Assembly: GCA_024688685.1 (NCBI GenBank)
Contig: JAILDX010000008.1
Span: forward strand, 124,001 to 188,000
Reading direction: 5' to 3'
Length of the DNA: 64,000 nucleotides
DNA from: Saccharofermentans sp.
GTDB lineage: Bacteria > Bacillota > Clostridia > Saccharofermentanales > Saccharofermentanaceae
Position 1 is the stretch's first letter, and the number at the start of each line of letters is the position of its first letter. Under the pieces are notes generated by a model. It ran no database searches. It saw only the letters and a program-made list of their open reading frames with translations, and had not been told where the DNA came from. The translations under genes and the position numbers were made by a program. Of this stretch, positions 37,017-46,329 are shown one piece after another.

Positions 37017-38548
37017 AATATCCCCGCGTACTTGAGATCAAAGACCTCTGCCTCGGATTTCCGACAAAGAAAGGCGGTTTCACACAGGTCCTGAAGAACC
37101 TCAATATAAGTGTCCGTAAGGGCGAGCTCCTTGGAATAATCGGAAACTCAGGATCCGGCAAATCCATGACAGCTCTGACAGTTGCGGGTCTTCTCCCGAG
37201 AGAGGCTGTCATTACCGGAGGAAGCATCGTTTTCGACGGACAGGAGCTTCTTACGATGAAGTCCAGAGAGAGGCGCAAACTCCTGGGCAAGGACATCGGT
37301 GTCGTTTTCCAGGAGCCTCAGACGGCGCTCGATCCGCTCATGCGTGTCGGAAAGAGCCTTGATGAGATACTTGTCGCACATGGGGTTTCGGACAAGAACG
37401 AGAGATACAAAAAGATTACCGGGATGCTGAAGCGTGTAAGATTTGAGAACCCGGATGATATATATTACAGATTCCCGCACCAGCTGTCAGGCGGACAGAG
37501 ACAGAGAATACTGATTGCCGGCGCCGCTCTTCTGTCACCGAAGCTGCTGATCTGCGATGAGGTTACATCGTCCCTCGATACCGTGACTACCGTAGAGGTC
37601 CTCGATCTTCTGAAGTCGCTCTGTTTCGAGTACAAGATAACTATCCTATTTATCTCTCATGATCTCTCCGCGGTCGAGAATTTCTGCGACAGAGTCATGG
37701 TCCTTAAGGATGGCCAGATCATAGACAGCGACAATACATACGATATCCTTCACAACCCGAAGAATGCCTTTACCGCAAGTCTTCTTGAGAACGCAAGGCT
37801 CGATCCTCATGCACTCGATCTTAAGACCGCTGACTGCGATTATTCGCGCTCTCCCGTAATGACCGCAAAAGAGGTATCGATCGGCTATTCAAAAACAAAG
37901 ATAATCGGGAATCTCAGCATGGAGATATTCCCCAAGGAGATACTCGGACTCATCGGAAAGTCCGGATGCGGCAAGACAACGCTGACAAAGGCAGTGTGCG
38001 GTCTTCTCCCCTATGGAGGAAAGATCAGCGTTAAAAACGGAAGACCGGGAACAGTATTCCAGGATCCCGTATCATGCCTCAACCCTGCACATACTGTTCT
38101 CTGGCATATGAAGGAAGCCCTTCACGCTTCAAAGATGCCTGACGACAGTAAACTGATAGGCAAGGCACTCACGGAAGTCGGCATAAGCGGGGATTACCTC
38201 GGAAGATATCCAAGTGAGCTGTCCGGCGGTGAGAGACAGAGAGTAGCTATCGCTATGTGCCTCATAGCAGAGCCTGAACTTATCGTGGCAGACGAGCCGT
38301 TCTCATCCCTCGATGCAACATCAGCAGCCGAGATCCTTAAACTTCTCGCCAAGATAAACAGGGAAAGAGGAACAGCCATCCTTCTTATCTCCCATAATCT
38401 CCACATAGTAAGAGCACTGTGCAAGCGCGTCATAGTAATGGATCACGGAAACATCGTTGAAGAGGGTATAACAAAAGAAATCCTTGCTGCACCTTCTTCA
38501 GATGCAGCAAGGGCTCTTATTGACGCTGAAAGCAAGCTTCATTTCTGA
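37013..38548 (+). CDS. Fused double ATPase of an oligopeptide-type ABC importer
   Basis: 511 residues with two complete ABC domains in one chain, corresponding to DppD and DppF. Domain 1 (about 1-260): Walker A GNSGSGKS, Q-loop FQEPQTALDPLM, signature LSGGQRQR, Walker B LLICDEVTSSLD, H-loop ISHD. Domain 2 (about 275-511): Walker A GKSGCGKTT, a short Q-loop FQDPVSCLNP, signature LSGGERQR, Walker B LIVADEPFSSLD, H-loop ISHN. The C-terminal iron-sulfur/peptide-ABC extension common to OppD is short or absent. The operon ends here; only 5 bp separate it from the convergent membrane protein gene. Confidence 0.93.
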   Translation: MKYPRVLEIKDLCLGFPTKKGGFTQVLKNLNISVRKGELLGIIGNSGSGKSMTALTVAGLLPREAVITGGSIVFDGQELLTMKSRERRKLLGKDIGVVFQEPQTALDPLMRVGKSLDEILVAHGVSDKNERYKKITGMLKRVRFENPDDIYYRFPHQLSGGQRQRILIAGAALLSPKLLICDEVTSSLDTVTTVEVLDLLKSLCFEYKITILFISHDLSAVENFCDRVMVLKDGQIIDSDNTYDILHNPKNAFTASLLENARLDPHALDLKTADCDYSRSPVMTAKEVSIGYSKTKIIGNLSMEIFPKEILGLIGKSGCGKTTLTKAVCGLLPYGGKISVKNGRPGTVFQDPVSCLNPAHTVLWHMKEALHASKMPDDSKLIGKALTEVGISGDYLGRYPSELSGGERQRVAIAMCLIAEPELIVADEPFSSLDATSAAEILKLLAKINRERGTAILLISHNLHIVRALCKRVIVMDHGNIVEEGITKEILAAPSSDAARALIDAESKLHF

Positions 38549-38553
38549 GATTA

Positions 38554-39714
38554 TTACTCAGGCTTCTTAGTCCCGCACATATTACAGAACTTTGTCGTTA
38601 TTCCCGTATTGCCGCAGCCGGGGCAAGTCCATGTGTCTGCCTGAGGCGCGGGAGCCGGTGCGGGTGCAACGGGTGCTGCAGGTGCAACGGGTGCTGCAGG
38701 AGCTGCGGGAACCGGAGCAACAGGAGTCACGGGTGCCACAGGAGCTGCCGGAGCGGTATACATGGGTGCGGAATATGTCGGAGCTGTATATGCGGGGGCT
38801 GCTACAGGATGCTTCTTACGGTAACTGCTGCTTACGAGGCCCGCACCAACACAGCCTCCGATGATCAGGACTATACCGATAGCGGTTGCAATGCCAAATA
38901 TCCCGAGAACTTTTCCTATTGAATTAAGTGCTGCCTCAAAGATCAGTGAAACAAGTTCATCATCCGTTGACTTCATCGCGGCAGTGCCGGATGCCTTAAC
39001 GATGCCCCAGATGATAAACCATCCGATGAGACTCGTTATCTCTGTTACAGTAATTGAGATACCTATTGCACGGACTGGTCTGAACTTATTCTTGTGGAGT
39101 ATGATCAGCGTAACGATCATGGCAGCATTAAGCACACCCGTGATGATCATCGTGATGATGTTCTTTGTCTTGTATTTCTCCATATCAAACATCTCATAGA
39201 CTTCCGTCTCTTCCATATCATCATGGATTTCCTCAAGGCTCTCATTTATCTCATCAAAAAGCTGATCCTTTGATTCCATGAAATCTTCTCTGGAAAGTCC
39301 CTGTTCTTCCATAGACTCGAAAAACTCATCTCCATACTCATCAAAGATCTCATCAAACCTGTCTTCGTCAACACTGACCTTTCCGGTGAGTATTGTATCC
39401 ATGATCTCATCAATAGCAAAATCAACAAGCTCATTTGTAAACTCATCGCCCGTGTCTATATCATCAAGCGAAATACTCTCACCGTCTACCACAAACTGGT
39501 TCTGACGGACATAATCCTTTATCTGCTCGTTGAGTTCATCCTTAAACGAATCCCTTATATCTTCAGACATGATCGTCCTCTTCCAGAATTTCTGGTTAAG
39601 TATAGTGTTCTGAAGAACAACACAGTTTGTAAAAATACCTACCGTGATCACCATTATGACCGCAAATGTGATCCTCAGTCCGGTAGCAACGCCGCTCTCT
39701 TTGATCTTATTCAT
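38554..39714 (-). CDS. Membrane protein with acidic external domain and C-terminal zinc ribbon
   Basis: 386 residues from the ATG at 39714, placed 7 nt after AGGGGGA; an ATG at 39720 is possible. A first membrane helix (about 10-32) precedes a very acidic extracytoplasmic region of about 140 residues (rich in Asp, Glu, Phe and Met). Three further membrane helices follow, then a Pro/Ala/Val repeat region (APVAPVTPVAPVP type) and a final zinc ribbon (WTCPGCGNTG, KFCNMCG). It is a paralogue of the next upstream gene: both share the order helix, acidic domain, then the motif HKNKFRP/HKNKYRP after the second helix. Function unknown. It is last in the seven-gene operon headed by the cellulase. Confidence 0.75.
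   Translation of the reverse strand: MNKIKESGVATGLRITFAVIMVITVGIFTNCVVLQNTILNQKFWKRTIMSEDIRDSFKDELNEQIKDYVRQNQFVVDGESISLDDIDTGDEFTNELVDFAIDEIMDTILTGKVSVDEDRFDEIFDEYGDEFFESMEEQGLSREDFMESKDQLFDEINESLEEIHDDMEETEVYEMFDMEKYKTKNIITMIITGVLNAAMIVTLIILHKNKFRPVRAIGISITVTEITSLIGWFIIWGIVKASGTAAMKSTDDELVSLIFEAALNSIGKVLGIFGIATAIGIVLIIGGCVGAGLVSSSYRKKHPVAAPAYTAPTYSAPMYTAPAAPVAPVTPVAPVPAAPAAPVAPAAPVAPAPAPAPQADTWTCPGCGNTGITTKFCNMCGTKKPE
38640..38760 (-). repeat. Low-complexity Pro/Ala coding repeat
   Basis: Degenerate 9- and 18-bp units coding for AP, APV and APAAP repeats within the membrane protein gene. It is a linker between the membrane domain and the zinc ribbon, and may be prone to slippage. Confidence 0.6.
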
Positions 39715-40579
39715 AATCATTCCCCCTGTAACTGTCTCCTTCGTATCCGTCATCAACGTTCTGCTCGTATGCTCTTACAGCCTTGTTCCCTAAAACGATC
39801 ATCGCTATGCCGAGAACTGTTAACCCGACACTCACTCCTATGATTACCGCAAGAGTGCCGTCTATTGACCCCATATGTGCACGCTCTGTTGCATTATCCG
39901 CAGTCGAATCAGACAGTATTGATTTTATCAGAATACATAGGCCTGACACAAGGACTCCCGAAGCAAACACAGACGCCCCGATAGAAGATATAGGTCTGTA
40001 CTTGTTTTTGTGGACAACAAAGAGTATCACGATAAGAATAACCGTGGCAGCAAGTGAGGAGAAAAAGAAGATATCAGTCACTCTCCTTGCCGAATCCAGG
40101 ACGTCAAAGAACTCCCTTTCGCTCATATCGTTATAGTATTCCTCTATCTCCCTGGTGATCTCTTCAGACAGTTCTTCCCTGTTCGAGTTTATCTCACTCT
40201 TACTCAGACCGTCATGCTTAAGATCTCCCTCGATATACTCTTCAAAGAATTCATCGAGTCTTTCCTCATCGATCTCTCTGTCCCTGTCTTCCATACATTC
40301 AAAGACCTCATCCAGGACAATGATGTTAATCTCTTTCCTGGCATCGTCATCTATGTTTCTTAGACAGCGTACACGGTCAAGACTGCTTCCGTCCAGATCG
40401 CCCTCCTCAAACAGGATATCGATAACATCATCATTGAACAAACCGTTGCGCCAGAACGACGGATTGACGATAATATACTTTGCAACAGCCGCATAGAAAA
40501 ACACAAACAGAGTGAACACCATAAACAGTGTGCACAGCAATGAGATAACCCTTGTTCGTGTATCGATCTTCTTTTCCAT
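39707..40579 (-). CDS. Membrane protein with acidic external domain (paralogue of neighbour)
   Basis: 290 residues. One membrane helix (about 10-35) is followed by a highly acidic extracytoplasmic domain (about 40-165; for example EEYIEGDLKHDGLSKSE and REELSEEITREIEEYY). Three helices and a short hydrophilic tail (DDGYEGDSYRGNDYE) follow. The HKNKYRPISSIG motif after the second helix matches HKNKFRPVRAIG in the downstream gene, which marks a tandem duplication. GGGGGG precedes the ATG. It overlaps the downstream gene by 8 nt. Not assigned to a known family. Confidence 0.75.
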   Translation of the reverse strand: MEKKIDTRTRVISLLCTLFMVFTLFVFFYAAVAKYIIVNPSFWRNGLFNDDVIDILFEEGDLDGSSLDRVRCLRNIDDDARKEINIIVLDEVFECMEDRDREIDEERLDEFFEEYIEGDLKHDGLSKSEINSNREELSEEITREIEEYYNDMSEREFFDVLDSARRVTDIFFFSSLAATVILIVILFVVHKNKYRPISSIGASVFASGVLVSGLCILIKSILSDSTADNATERAHMGSIDGTLAVIIGVSVGLTVLGIAMIVLGNKAVRAYEQNVDDGYEGDSYRGNDYE

Positions 40580-40594
40580 AACCCCCCGTGTCCT

Positions 40595-41128
40595 TTACTG
40601 GATATAAACAATTGCTGTTCTTCTTAATGCTGCGGAAATCCTCGTCAGAGCCGAGTAGAAAAGGCCGAGACTGTATATAACGACCAGAGCCTCAATGTTG
40701 TTGATAAATGCAATACAGAGAATTGCCAGGATTACGTGAATAATGCCTTCTGCAAGATCTCTCTTCCAGCTTCCGGCTTTCTCTTTCTTCTCCCTTATAG
40801 ACTTGACTGTATTGACGACTCCGTCGAACAAATGGCCTGCCAGCAGATAGATGATAACGATAAGGCGTGGATGGTTCAGCACTGTCAGTGTAAATATCCC
40901 GAAATCAAACAGGAATACACCTATGAGCAGTATGGATATACCGCCAACCATAAGACGTGCCATCGAAAAAAAATATGTGATAAACTTCAGTCCTCTTCCA
41001 ATAAGAAAGACAGAGAGAACAAAAGCAATGAGCGTCATTCCTTCGTCAGGGGTGATGATAAGAATGATACCGCTCAGTATCATAATTATCGCAGATATAA
41101 TGCTCCAGACTCTCCTAATCCTGCTCAT
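40595..41128 (-). CDS. DUF308/HdeD-like membrane protein
   Basis: 177 residues with about six hydrophobic segments arranged in pairs, as in the HdeD/DUF308 family (for example SIISAIIMILSGIILIITPDEG followed by LSVFLIGRGLKFI; key features are the repeated helix-loop units). The function of the family is unclear; HdeD is linked to acid resistance in E. coli. The start overlaps the DUF6765-like gene end by 14 nt and it is followed after 15 nt by the paralogue pair. Confidence 0.75.
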   Translation of the reverse strand: MSRIRRVWSIISAIIMILSGIILIITPDEGMTLIAFVLSVFLIGRGLKFITYFFSMARLMVGGISILLIGVFLFDFGIFTLTVLNHPRLIVIIYLLAGHLFDGVVNTVKSIREKKEKAGSWKRDLAEGIIHVILAILCIAFINNIEALVVIYSLGLFYSALTRISAALRRTAIVYIQ

Positions 41129-42287
41129 CTGTTTTCTCCGGTATGTACTCGATCAGCTTCATGAAATCCCTTATACCCGCTTTGCCTTTCCCCTTGTATT
41201 CAATGGAGAAACCTGCAAGCTTATTACCCGACTTATAGATCCTGTTCGTGACCATACTCTTCTGCGCCAGCGCGGCCATTATGAACTTCCCGAGGAATGT
41301 TCCTTCTTTGGATTCCTTATCCATAGAGACATATTCGCTGCTGAACTTATTCTCATCGAAATCCTCGATCTTTCTTCCGGACATTTCCTCTCCGAGCTTC
41401 TTCCAGTCCTCCGACGCATCGAGCTGTCTCTTTGTGAGTATTTTCATTATCCTGTCCTTCCATGGAAGGACAGTTTCTTCGTCGTATACGCCAACCTTGA
41501 ACTCATCATTTACTCTGCGCAGATATTTCATTGCATATACCATCTGACAGAATGCGTGATAATAATCAGACGGATTATCCTTAATTGCAACTCTGTATCC
41601 GTCCCACGCAGGCATGTACTTATATCTGATAAAACTATAGTCCGGCAGGTGTCCCGCACGTCCATGACCGAGATTCATTATACTGTTCTCACTTGAGTGA
41701 TAGACAGTACTGATGAACGTATCTCCCTGGATGTCATCTGTACCGCCCGGACTATGCTTAAACTTTATCTTCCTGTCGTTTAATACACCGTCATATTCCA
41801 TTATCTCAAAGATGAAATCACTCACGTTATTGATAACAAGAGACGGTGTTCCCGCGAAGTTCTGATGTGCCCATGTGTCTGCAAGGATATGCATTGAAAG
41901 CCCAACTGCCTGAAGGCTTTTGCCTTTCGCGAGCTCGATCGTATCCCCCACAAGCTTTCCGTTTGGCTTGCATATGAGGCGGTATTTATTTCGATACATT
42001 CTCGTCCCCTTTTTGATCTTTGCATAGAGATTCCCGGGGAGAAAATGAAAAGAGGCCCAGATCCTCGTGATATCCTGAAGACCCGTTACGGTCGTGCTTA
42101 CATCAAGCAGTTCGGTAGCAGTCTGGGTAGTTGCTGCGGAAAGCGGACCCTTAATGCCGGCAAGGAAAGACTTGGAACAGCAGTCTGTAAACTGGTCGCT
42201 GTAGCATATGGTCATGCATTCATTATGCGAATAACCTGCAAGATATGCAGCACAGTATGTAGCATAATAATGAAAATCAATCTGCAT
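41115..42287 (-). CDS. DUF6765-family protein
   Basis: 390 residues, no signal peptide. The start MQIDFHYYATYCAAYLAGY and the motif ILADTWAHQNFAG are typical of this family of unknown function. The spaced His and Asp residues (HYY, H in DTWAHQ, GHGRAGHLPDYSF, DYYHAFCQM) recall the all-helical zinc-dependent phospholipase C/S1-P1 nuclease fold, so a metal-dependent phosphoesterase is a reasonable guess, but this is inference. AGGTGA precedes the ATG. Part of the cellulase operon. Confidence 0.7.
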   Translation of the reverse strand: MQIDFHYYATYCAAYLAGYSHNECMTICYSDQFTDCCSKSFLAGIKGPLSAATTQTATELLDVSTTVTGLQDITRIWASFHFLPGNLYAKIKKGTRMYRNKYRLICKPNGKLVGDTIELAKGKSLQAVGLSMHILADTWAHQNFAGTPSLVINNVSDFIFEIMEYDGVLNDRKIKFKHSPGGTDDIQGDTFISTVYHSSENSIMNLGHGRAGHLPDYSFIRYKYMPAWDGYRVAIKDNPSDYYHAFCQMVYAMKYLRRVNDEFKVGVYDEETVLPWKDRIMKILTKRQLDASEDWKKLGEEMSGRKIEDFDENKFSSEYVSMDKESKEGTFLGKFIMAALAQKSMVTNRIYKSGNKLAGFSIEYKGKGKAGIRDFMKLIEYIPEKTDEQD

Positions 42288-42288
42288 A

Positions 42289-42813
42289 TCACTTCACCTT
42301 TCCGGGTTTATATACCTTGATCCTTATTGCTGAGATTATCAGTTCCATCTGTATAACAAACGACGTCAGTTCAACGATCATCTCAGCAAAAGAATAAATA
42401 TCGGGATTCTCCATGACAGACATGAGCTCAAAAAATAAGAATCCCAGCGATGTAAAGGAAAGGAACCCGGTAACCACCAGATAGAATGAACCTGTCTTCT
42501 TGCCCTTTGATTCCGCTCTGGATTTCATACCGACATAAAAGCGGACAAGAAGATCAAATGACAGTATCAGACTGATCAGAACACTCAACATGATTATCTC
42601 AAGCGTGCCGACATCGGATATTTCAGTGATACCATCAAACATCTCCTCCGGTGCTTCAAAGAAATATGTGTACGTCTTTATGACCGACCATGCTCCAAAG
42701 AGCATAACACCCGTTCCGGTAATGTTGAGAATATTACGGTCCTTGCGGAACCTCACATCCCTGGGATTATTTGCTTCCAGAAGCATTCGATCAAGTCTTA
42801 CATCTGATTCCAA
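42289..42813 (-). CDS. Four-helix membrane protein of unknown function
   Basis: 174 residues if started at TTG 42813, which has GAGGT 10 nt upstream; the first ATG (42786) would give 165 residues without a good ribosome site. A hydrophilic start of about 30 residues precedes four membrane helices in two pairs (about 30-50, 70-92, 105-128, 135-160). No known family recognised. It overlaps the transglutaminase-like gene by 16 nt and is 1 nt from the DUF6765 gene. Confidence 0.65.
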   Translation of the reverse strand: MESDVRLDRMLLEANNPRDVRFRKDRNILNITGTGVMLFGAWSVIKTYTYFFEAPEEMFDGITEISDVGTLEIIMLSVLISLILSFDLLVRFYVGMKSRAESKGKKTGSFYLVVTGFLSFTSLGFLFFELMSVMENPDIYSFAEMIVELTSFVIQMELIISAIRIKVYKPGKVK

Positions 42814-43718
42814 AGTGTCTCGAACCTCGTACTCGTGCAGGCATAATCACCCCTGCTGTCAAAAATATTGGCTTCACCATAATTGAAGTACGCCTTAAGC
42901 CAGCCGCCTTCCTCATATCTCTTATCATCAGTCATTCCGAAGTATTTCCATGTCCCCTGATCAGTAATAACAAATGTCGGGTCAATATGATAATACTCTC
43001 CATCTATCTTTGCTACAACCCATTCATGGGATTCATTGGCCCCATTAAGAGCTCCGCATGTCGTGCAGTCCATCCCTGTCTGGAGGAGCAGATATGCATA
43101 GAGAGGAGCTATCTCCTGACATATGCCCTTACGTTCCGTAAGCAGTCTGTAAGGTGAAAGATCTGTGTCGTTAGTGATGCCTACAGCATCGTAGTCATAT
43201 GTGTAATTTGTCTCAAAGTAGCTGTACAACGCCTTTGCTCTTTCCTCCTCGGTCATGCCGTATGCAAAGACATCATTAAGGATGTCTGTTACCGCCTCCT
43301 TAAACTCAGATACTTTTTGGAGATACTCGTCACGAGGTATGCTGTACTCTATCCTCCCGACGCCGTGACTCACCGGATCGTCCGTATCACAGACAAAATA
43401 CGTGGCAAGAGGCATGCAGTTATGCGATATAGTATTTACGATGTTGAAATACATTATCTCATCACTGCAAGAGAACTCTTCCTCACCCGCCAGGACCGCA
43501 TCACAAAAGCCGAAGAATGTCTCCCTCGTCTTATCATCGAAATTGTCATCGTAGATCCCTGAATACACGTGAGGATTAAAACCGTATCTTGTCTCCCCGT
43601 CTTCCACCACTGTTACCGGAGTCAGGGATTTTTCCGCAGAAGAAGTATCCCCGGTACATCCCGCCAGGATCGTGAATACAAAGGTCAGACTGAGTATCAG
43701 AGATACCGTTTTCTTCAT
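42798..43718 (-). CDS. Transglutaminase-like (cysteine peptidase fold) lipoprotein
   Basis: 306 residues. A signal peptide ends in the lipobox LAGC (Cys21). The transglutaminase-core triad is present: Cys200 (RKGICQEIA), His231 (ESHEWV) and Asp246 (YYHIDPTF). Bacterial members of this fold are mostly proteases or cell-wall-linked enzymes anchored outside the membrane. ATGA overlap (4 nt) with the cellulase gene shows translational coupling. Confidence 0.88.
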   Translation of the reverse strand: MKKTVSLILSLTFVFTILAGCTGDTSSAEKSLTPVTVVEDGETRYGFNPHVYSGIYDDNFDDKTRETFFGFCDAVLAGEEEFSCSDEIMYFNIVNTISHNCMPLATYFVCDTDDPVSHGVGRIEYSIPRDEYLQKVSEFKEAVTDILNDVFAYGMTEEERAKALYSYFETNYTYDYDAVGITNDTDLSPYRLLTERKGICQEIAPLYAYLLLQTGMDCTTCGALNGANESHEWVVAKIDGEYYHIDPTFVITDQGTWKYFGMTDDKRYEEGGWLKAYFNYGEANIFDSRGDYACTSTRFETLWNQM

Positions 43719-46264
43719 GCCTCTACCTCGATATTGCTGACACTCTGATGAGACCAGTCATTTGAAAGATCCATATTCTGCCAGTCAGATCTGTGGCAGC
43801 TGAAGTTTATCGTCAGTGTATCATTCATGCCGAGAGTTCCCGATCCGGGAGTGATTGTAAGACAAGTATCCCTGTCTGTTCCGCTTGCAGCCTCGAACAC
43901 GCCTCTGACTCCATCAGTAAGAGCAGTATACTGTCCTGACGCTGAATTGACGGCTACATGATAGCAGTCAAAGACAAGCTGTGTTCCGCCTTCATTTGTC
44001 AGATAATACCTGATGCTCATATTCCCGAGAGATACAGGAGAACTGCCTGTATTCTTTATCTCGAGCGTGCCCGAGATCGCGTTTGTGTTTGAAGAACTCT
44101 CGTTATAGTTCATGGTGATGGAGAGGTTCCCGGAGGATGCCTGACCGCCGCCTGATATGCTTCCCTGCGTCGGCTGTGTGGAGGCAGATGAGGAAGCAGG
44201 TGCAGGAACGGGAGATACACCTGATCCTGAACCGCTGCCCTCGCCGTCGGGCAATACGCCGTAAACGACCTTGTCACCTTCCATGAGAACAGCACCCGAC
44301 GCATTGTTATATGAATAGTCATTGCTGTTGTCCCATGCGCCGTTTGGGCTTATCATTCTTACCTGTATCTCAGACTTGTACTGTGACTGTCCGCCCGGAT
44401 AAAGAGTGCCGTCATCGAATACGACCGAGAGATAGTATATGTGATTATCTTCATTCCACACCTTGAGGCCGTCCACTCTTCCCGACTGCATATAATTCGT
44501 AGTGATATTCACGCCTGACACATCACCGCCTGCAGCATAAACCTCGGAAAGATCAACAAAATATCTGAACTCGAGATCTGCAGCCGTTCTTGCAGGCCAT
44601 GCCGTTTTATTGCAGATAAAAGCCTTGATCTCAATAAAATCCTGACCCTCGACATTGCTGCTGCATTCAGCCGTAAACTCATCGTTCGGGACCTCTTCCA
44701 CAGCGCCGAAATCGATCAGGGTCTTGCCGTGATATCTTGAATACATGGCAGCGAGAAGTCCTGTGAATCCCGCATTGTAATCGCAGGCAACCTCATTTTT
44801 ATTGTAGTCACTTACTATATCGCTGTATCCGTCGGATGCGTCAGGTCCGCCTACAAGGGCACCATAGAGAGTATGCCTTGCCTGTCCGGGCTCGTTCATA
44901 TTGTCACAGTAGGAACCCTGACTTGTTCTGTGATGGGGATGCTCGGGAGGATTCTCACCAAATCCGCACACATAAGACCTTCCGGAAGAACCGAGAGCAT
45001 AATTTGCCTGACTCTCCGCGAAATCCCAGTATGTGCTGGCCTTATCAGAAGGACAGCCGTCCCATCTGCTGTAGACCGTTGCTATAAAGCCCGTTGTTGT
45101 CGCATATCTCAGCGAACCCCACTGGTCAAGCCATGCAAGCCCCTTGGGTGAATAAGTAATGCGCTGTCCGTCAGACGTTCCGCATGACCAGTAATCCAGA
45201 TGAGTCTGAACCTCAGTCTTATACGACTGATCGCCTGTTATCTTTGCGAGAAGGACTGCCGCGCCGATATGAACATCATCCCAGCACATAGACCAGTCGT
45301 AATCGTGACCTGCCTGTGTGAAACATGATTTTGCATTGTTCAGATATGAACTGTCATCTGTCGCCATGTAGAGCCAGCATCCCGCCCATGAAAGCTCATC
45401 AAAGAATCCGCTCCATGAGTTGTAGAAACCGTTTGCCGCCGTGTATCCCGAATCGCTTCTTGTAGAGTCGGCAAATGCATAAAGACTCTCTGCATGCTCA
45501 AGACAGAGCGCTGCATAATCAGGATCGGAATCGTTAAAGATTACCGAAGCAGCAGCAAGAGCCGCAGCAGCTTCACCGGCTGCTGCAGAACCCGGATTGC
45601 TCCGTGTTACACAGTAGGACGGTCTGTTCATCTTCATTACTTCACATGGACCCCACCATGAATGATCCGCATTTCCGTCACCGACCTGATAGTAATAGAC
45701 CTCATCCTGAGGATGACACTTGATCAGATAGTCGGTTACCCACTTTATATCGTCCATGATGTATTCCAGCTGTCCGCTCTGCTCATAAGCCTCCCTGTCT
45801 TCATAGACAGACCATGCGAGCATTGCAGCGGAATATGCCATAGGGAGATTGAACTTAACGTTATCGCCAGCATCGTACCATCCGCCGGTAAGATCCAGGT
45901 TATTGTCAGCACCATCTGCAAGTCCGGAATCACCTCTCCAGTTGCATCTCACTTCTTCAGGAAGCGCACCGCTTCGCTGAAGTTCATAAAACAGCACTGA
46001 CTTCTGGAGAGCCTCGCCATAATTGTAATCGCCTGTGCCGTCAATACCCTCATAGCCGCGTCCGAACTCTGTAAGACCTTCCGTGCTGTGGGACCCTCCT
46101 TCAGCGCCATCAAAACCGTCATCCTGCGTCGTCTCAGAAGCAGAAGCCTCCGTATCAGCACTGCTCTCAGAAACTCCTGTCTCTTCTGTCTCTTCTGTCC
46201 TGCATGAAACCATCAGCATCGCTGCTGCAAGCAGCACAGCTATGGAGCCGGTAATCTTCTTCAT
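43715..46264 (-). CDS. GH9 cellulase with CBM3c and CBM3, lipid-anchored
   Basis: 849 residues. The signal peptide ends at a lipobox (LMVSC, Cys21), so the enzyme is probably tethered to the membrane rather than released. A Ser/Thr/Glu linker (22-65) leads into the GH9 catalytic module (about 80-515): WYDAGDN with base Asp131/Asp134, [13 protein letters not shown], and the acid Glu491 in [18 protein letters not shown]3c-type module (about 530-680) follows, as in processive endoglucanases, then a Gly/Ser/Pro linker and a C-terminal CBM3 (about 720-849). No dockerin is present. GGAGGT precedes the ATG. It heads the operon running down to 38554. Confidence 0.95.
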   Translation of the reverse strand: MKKITGSIAVLLAAAMLMVSCRTEETEETGVSESSADTEASASETTQDDGFDGAEGGSHSTEGLTEFGRGYEGIDGTGDYNYGEALQKSVLFYELQRSGALPEEVRCNWRGDSGLADGADNNLDLTGGWYDAGDNVKFNLPMAYSAAMLAWSVYEDREAYEQSGQLEYIMDDIKWVTDYLIKCHPQDEVYYYQVGDGNADHSWWGPCEVMKMNRPSYCVTRSNPGSAAAGEAAAALAAASVIFNDSDPDYAALCLEHAESLYAFADSTRSDSGYTAANGFYNSWSGFFDELSWAGCWLYMATDDSSYLNNAKSCFTQAGHDYDWSMCWDDVHIGAAVLLAKITGDQSYKTEVQTHLDYWSCGTSDGQRITYSPKGLAWLDQWGSLRYATTTGFIATVYSRWDGCPSDKASTYWDFAESQANYALGSSGRSYVCGFGENPPEHPHHRTSQGSYCDNMNEPGQARHTLYGALVGGPDASDGYSDIVSDYNKNEVACDYNAGFTGLLAAMYSRYHGKTLIDFGAVEEVPNDEFTAECSSNVEGQDFIEIKAFICNKTAWPARTAADLEFRYFVDLSEVYAAGGDVSGVNITTNYMQSGRVDGLKVWNEDNHIYYLSVVFDDGTLYPGGQSQYKSEIQVRMISPNGAWDNSNDYSYNNASGAVLMEGDKVVYGVLPDGEGSGSGSGVSPVPAPASSSASTQPTQGSISGGGQASSGNLSITMNYNESSSNTNAISGTLEIKNTGSSPVSLGNMSIRYYLTNEGGTQLVFDCYHVAVNSASGQYTALTDGVRGVFEAASGTDRDTCLTITPGSGTLGMNDTLTINFSCHRSDWQNMDLSNDWSHQSVSNIEVEA

Positions 46265-46317
46265 TGCAACCTCCGCATTCTTATTAGAACAGAATAATTA
46301 TAACACGGCCTGTATGC

Positions 46318-46323
46318 TATAAT
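46318..46323 (+). promoter_or_regulatory. -10 box immediately before the decarboxylase start
   Basis: TATAAT ends 6 nt before the ATG at 46330, and no Shine-Dalgarno sequence lies between them. On the opposite strand another TATAAT (about 46298-46303) faces the cellulase gene, which does have GGAGGT. The decarboxylase message would be leaderless. Confidence 0.45.
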
Positions 46324-46329
46324 TACTGC

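Noticed and set aside
38640..38760. Short tandem DNA repeats that could be a CRISPR or a mobile repeat
   Set aside because: The units are degenerate and code for a Pro/Ala linker; there are no spacers and no cas genes.
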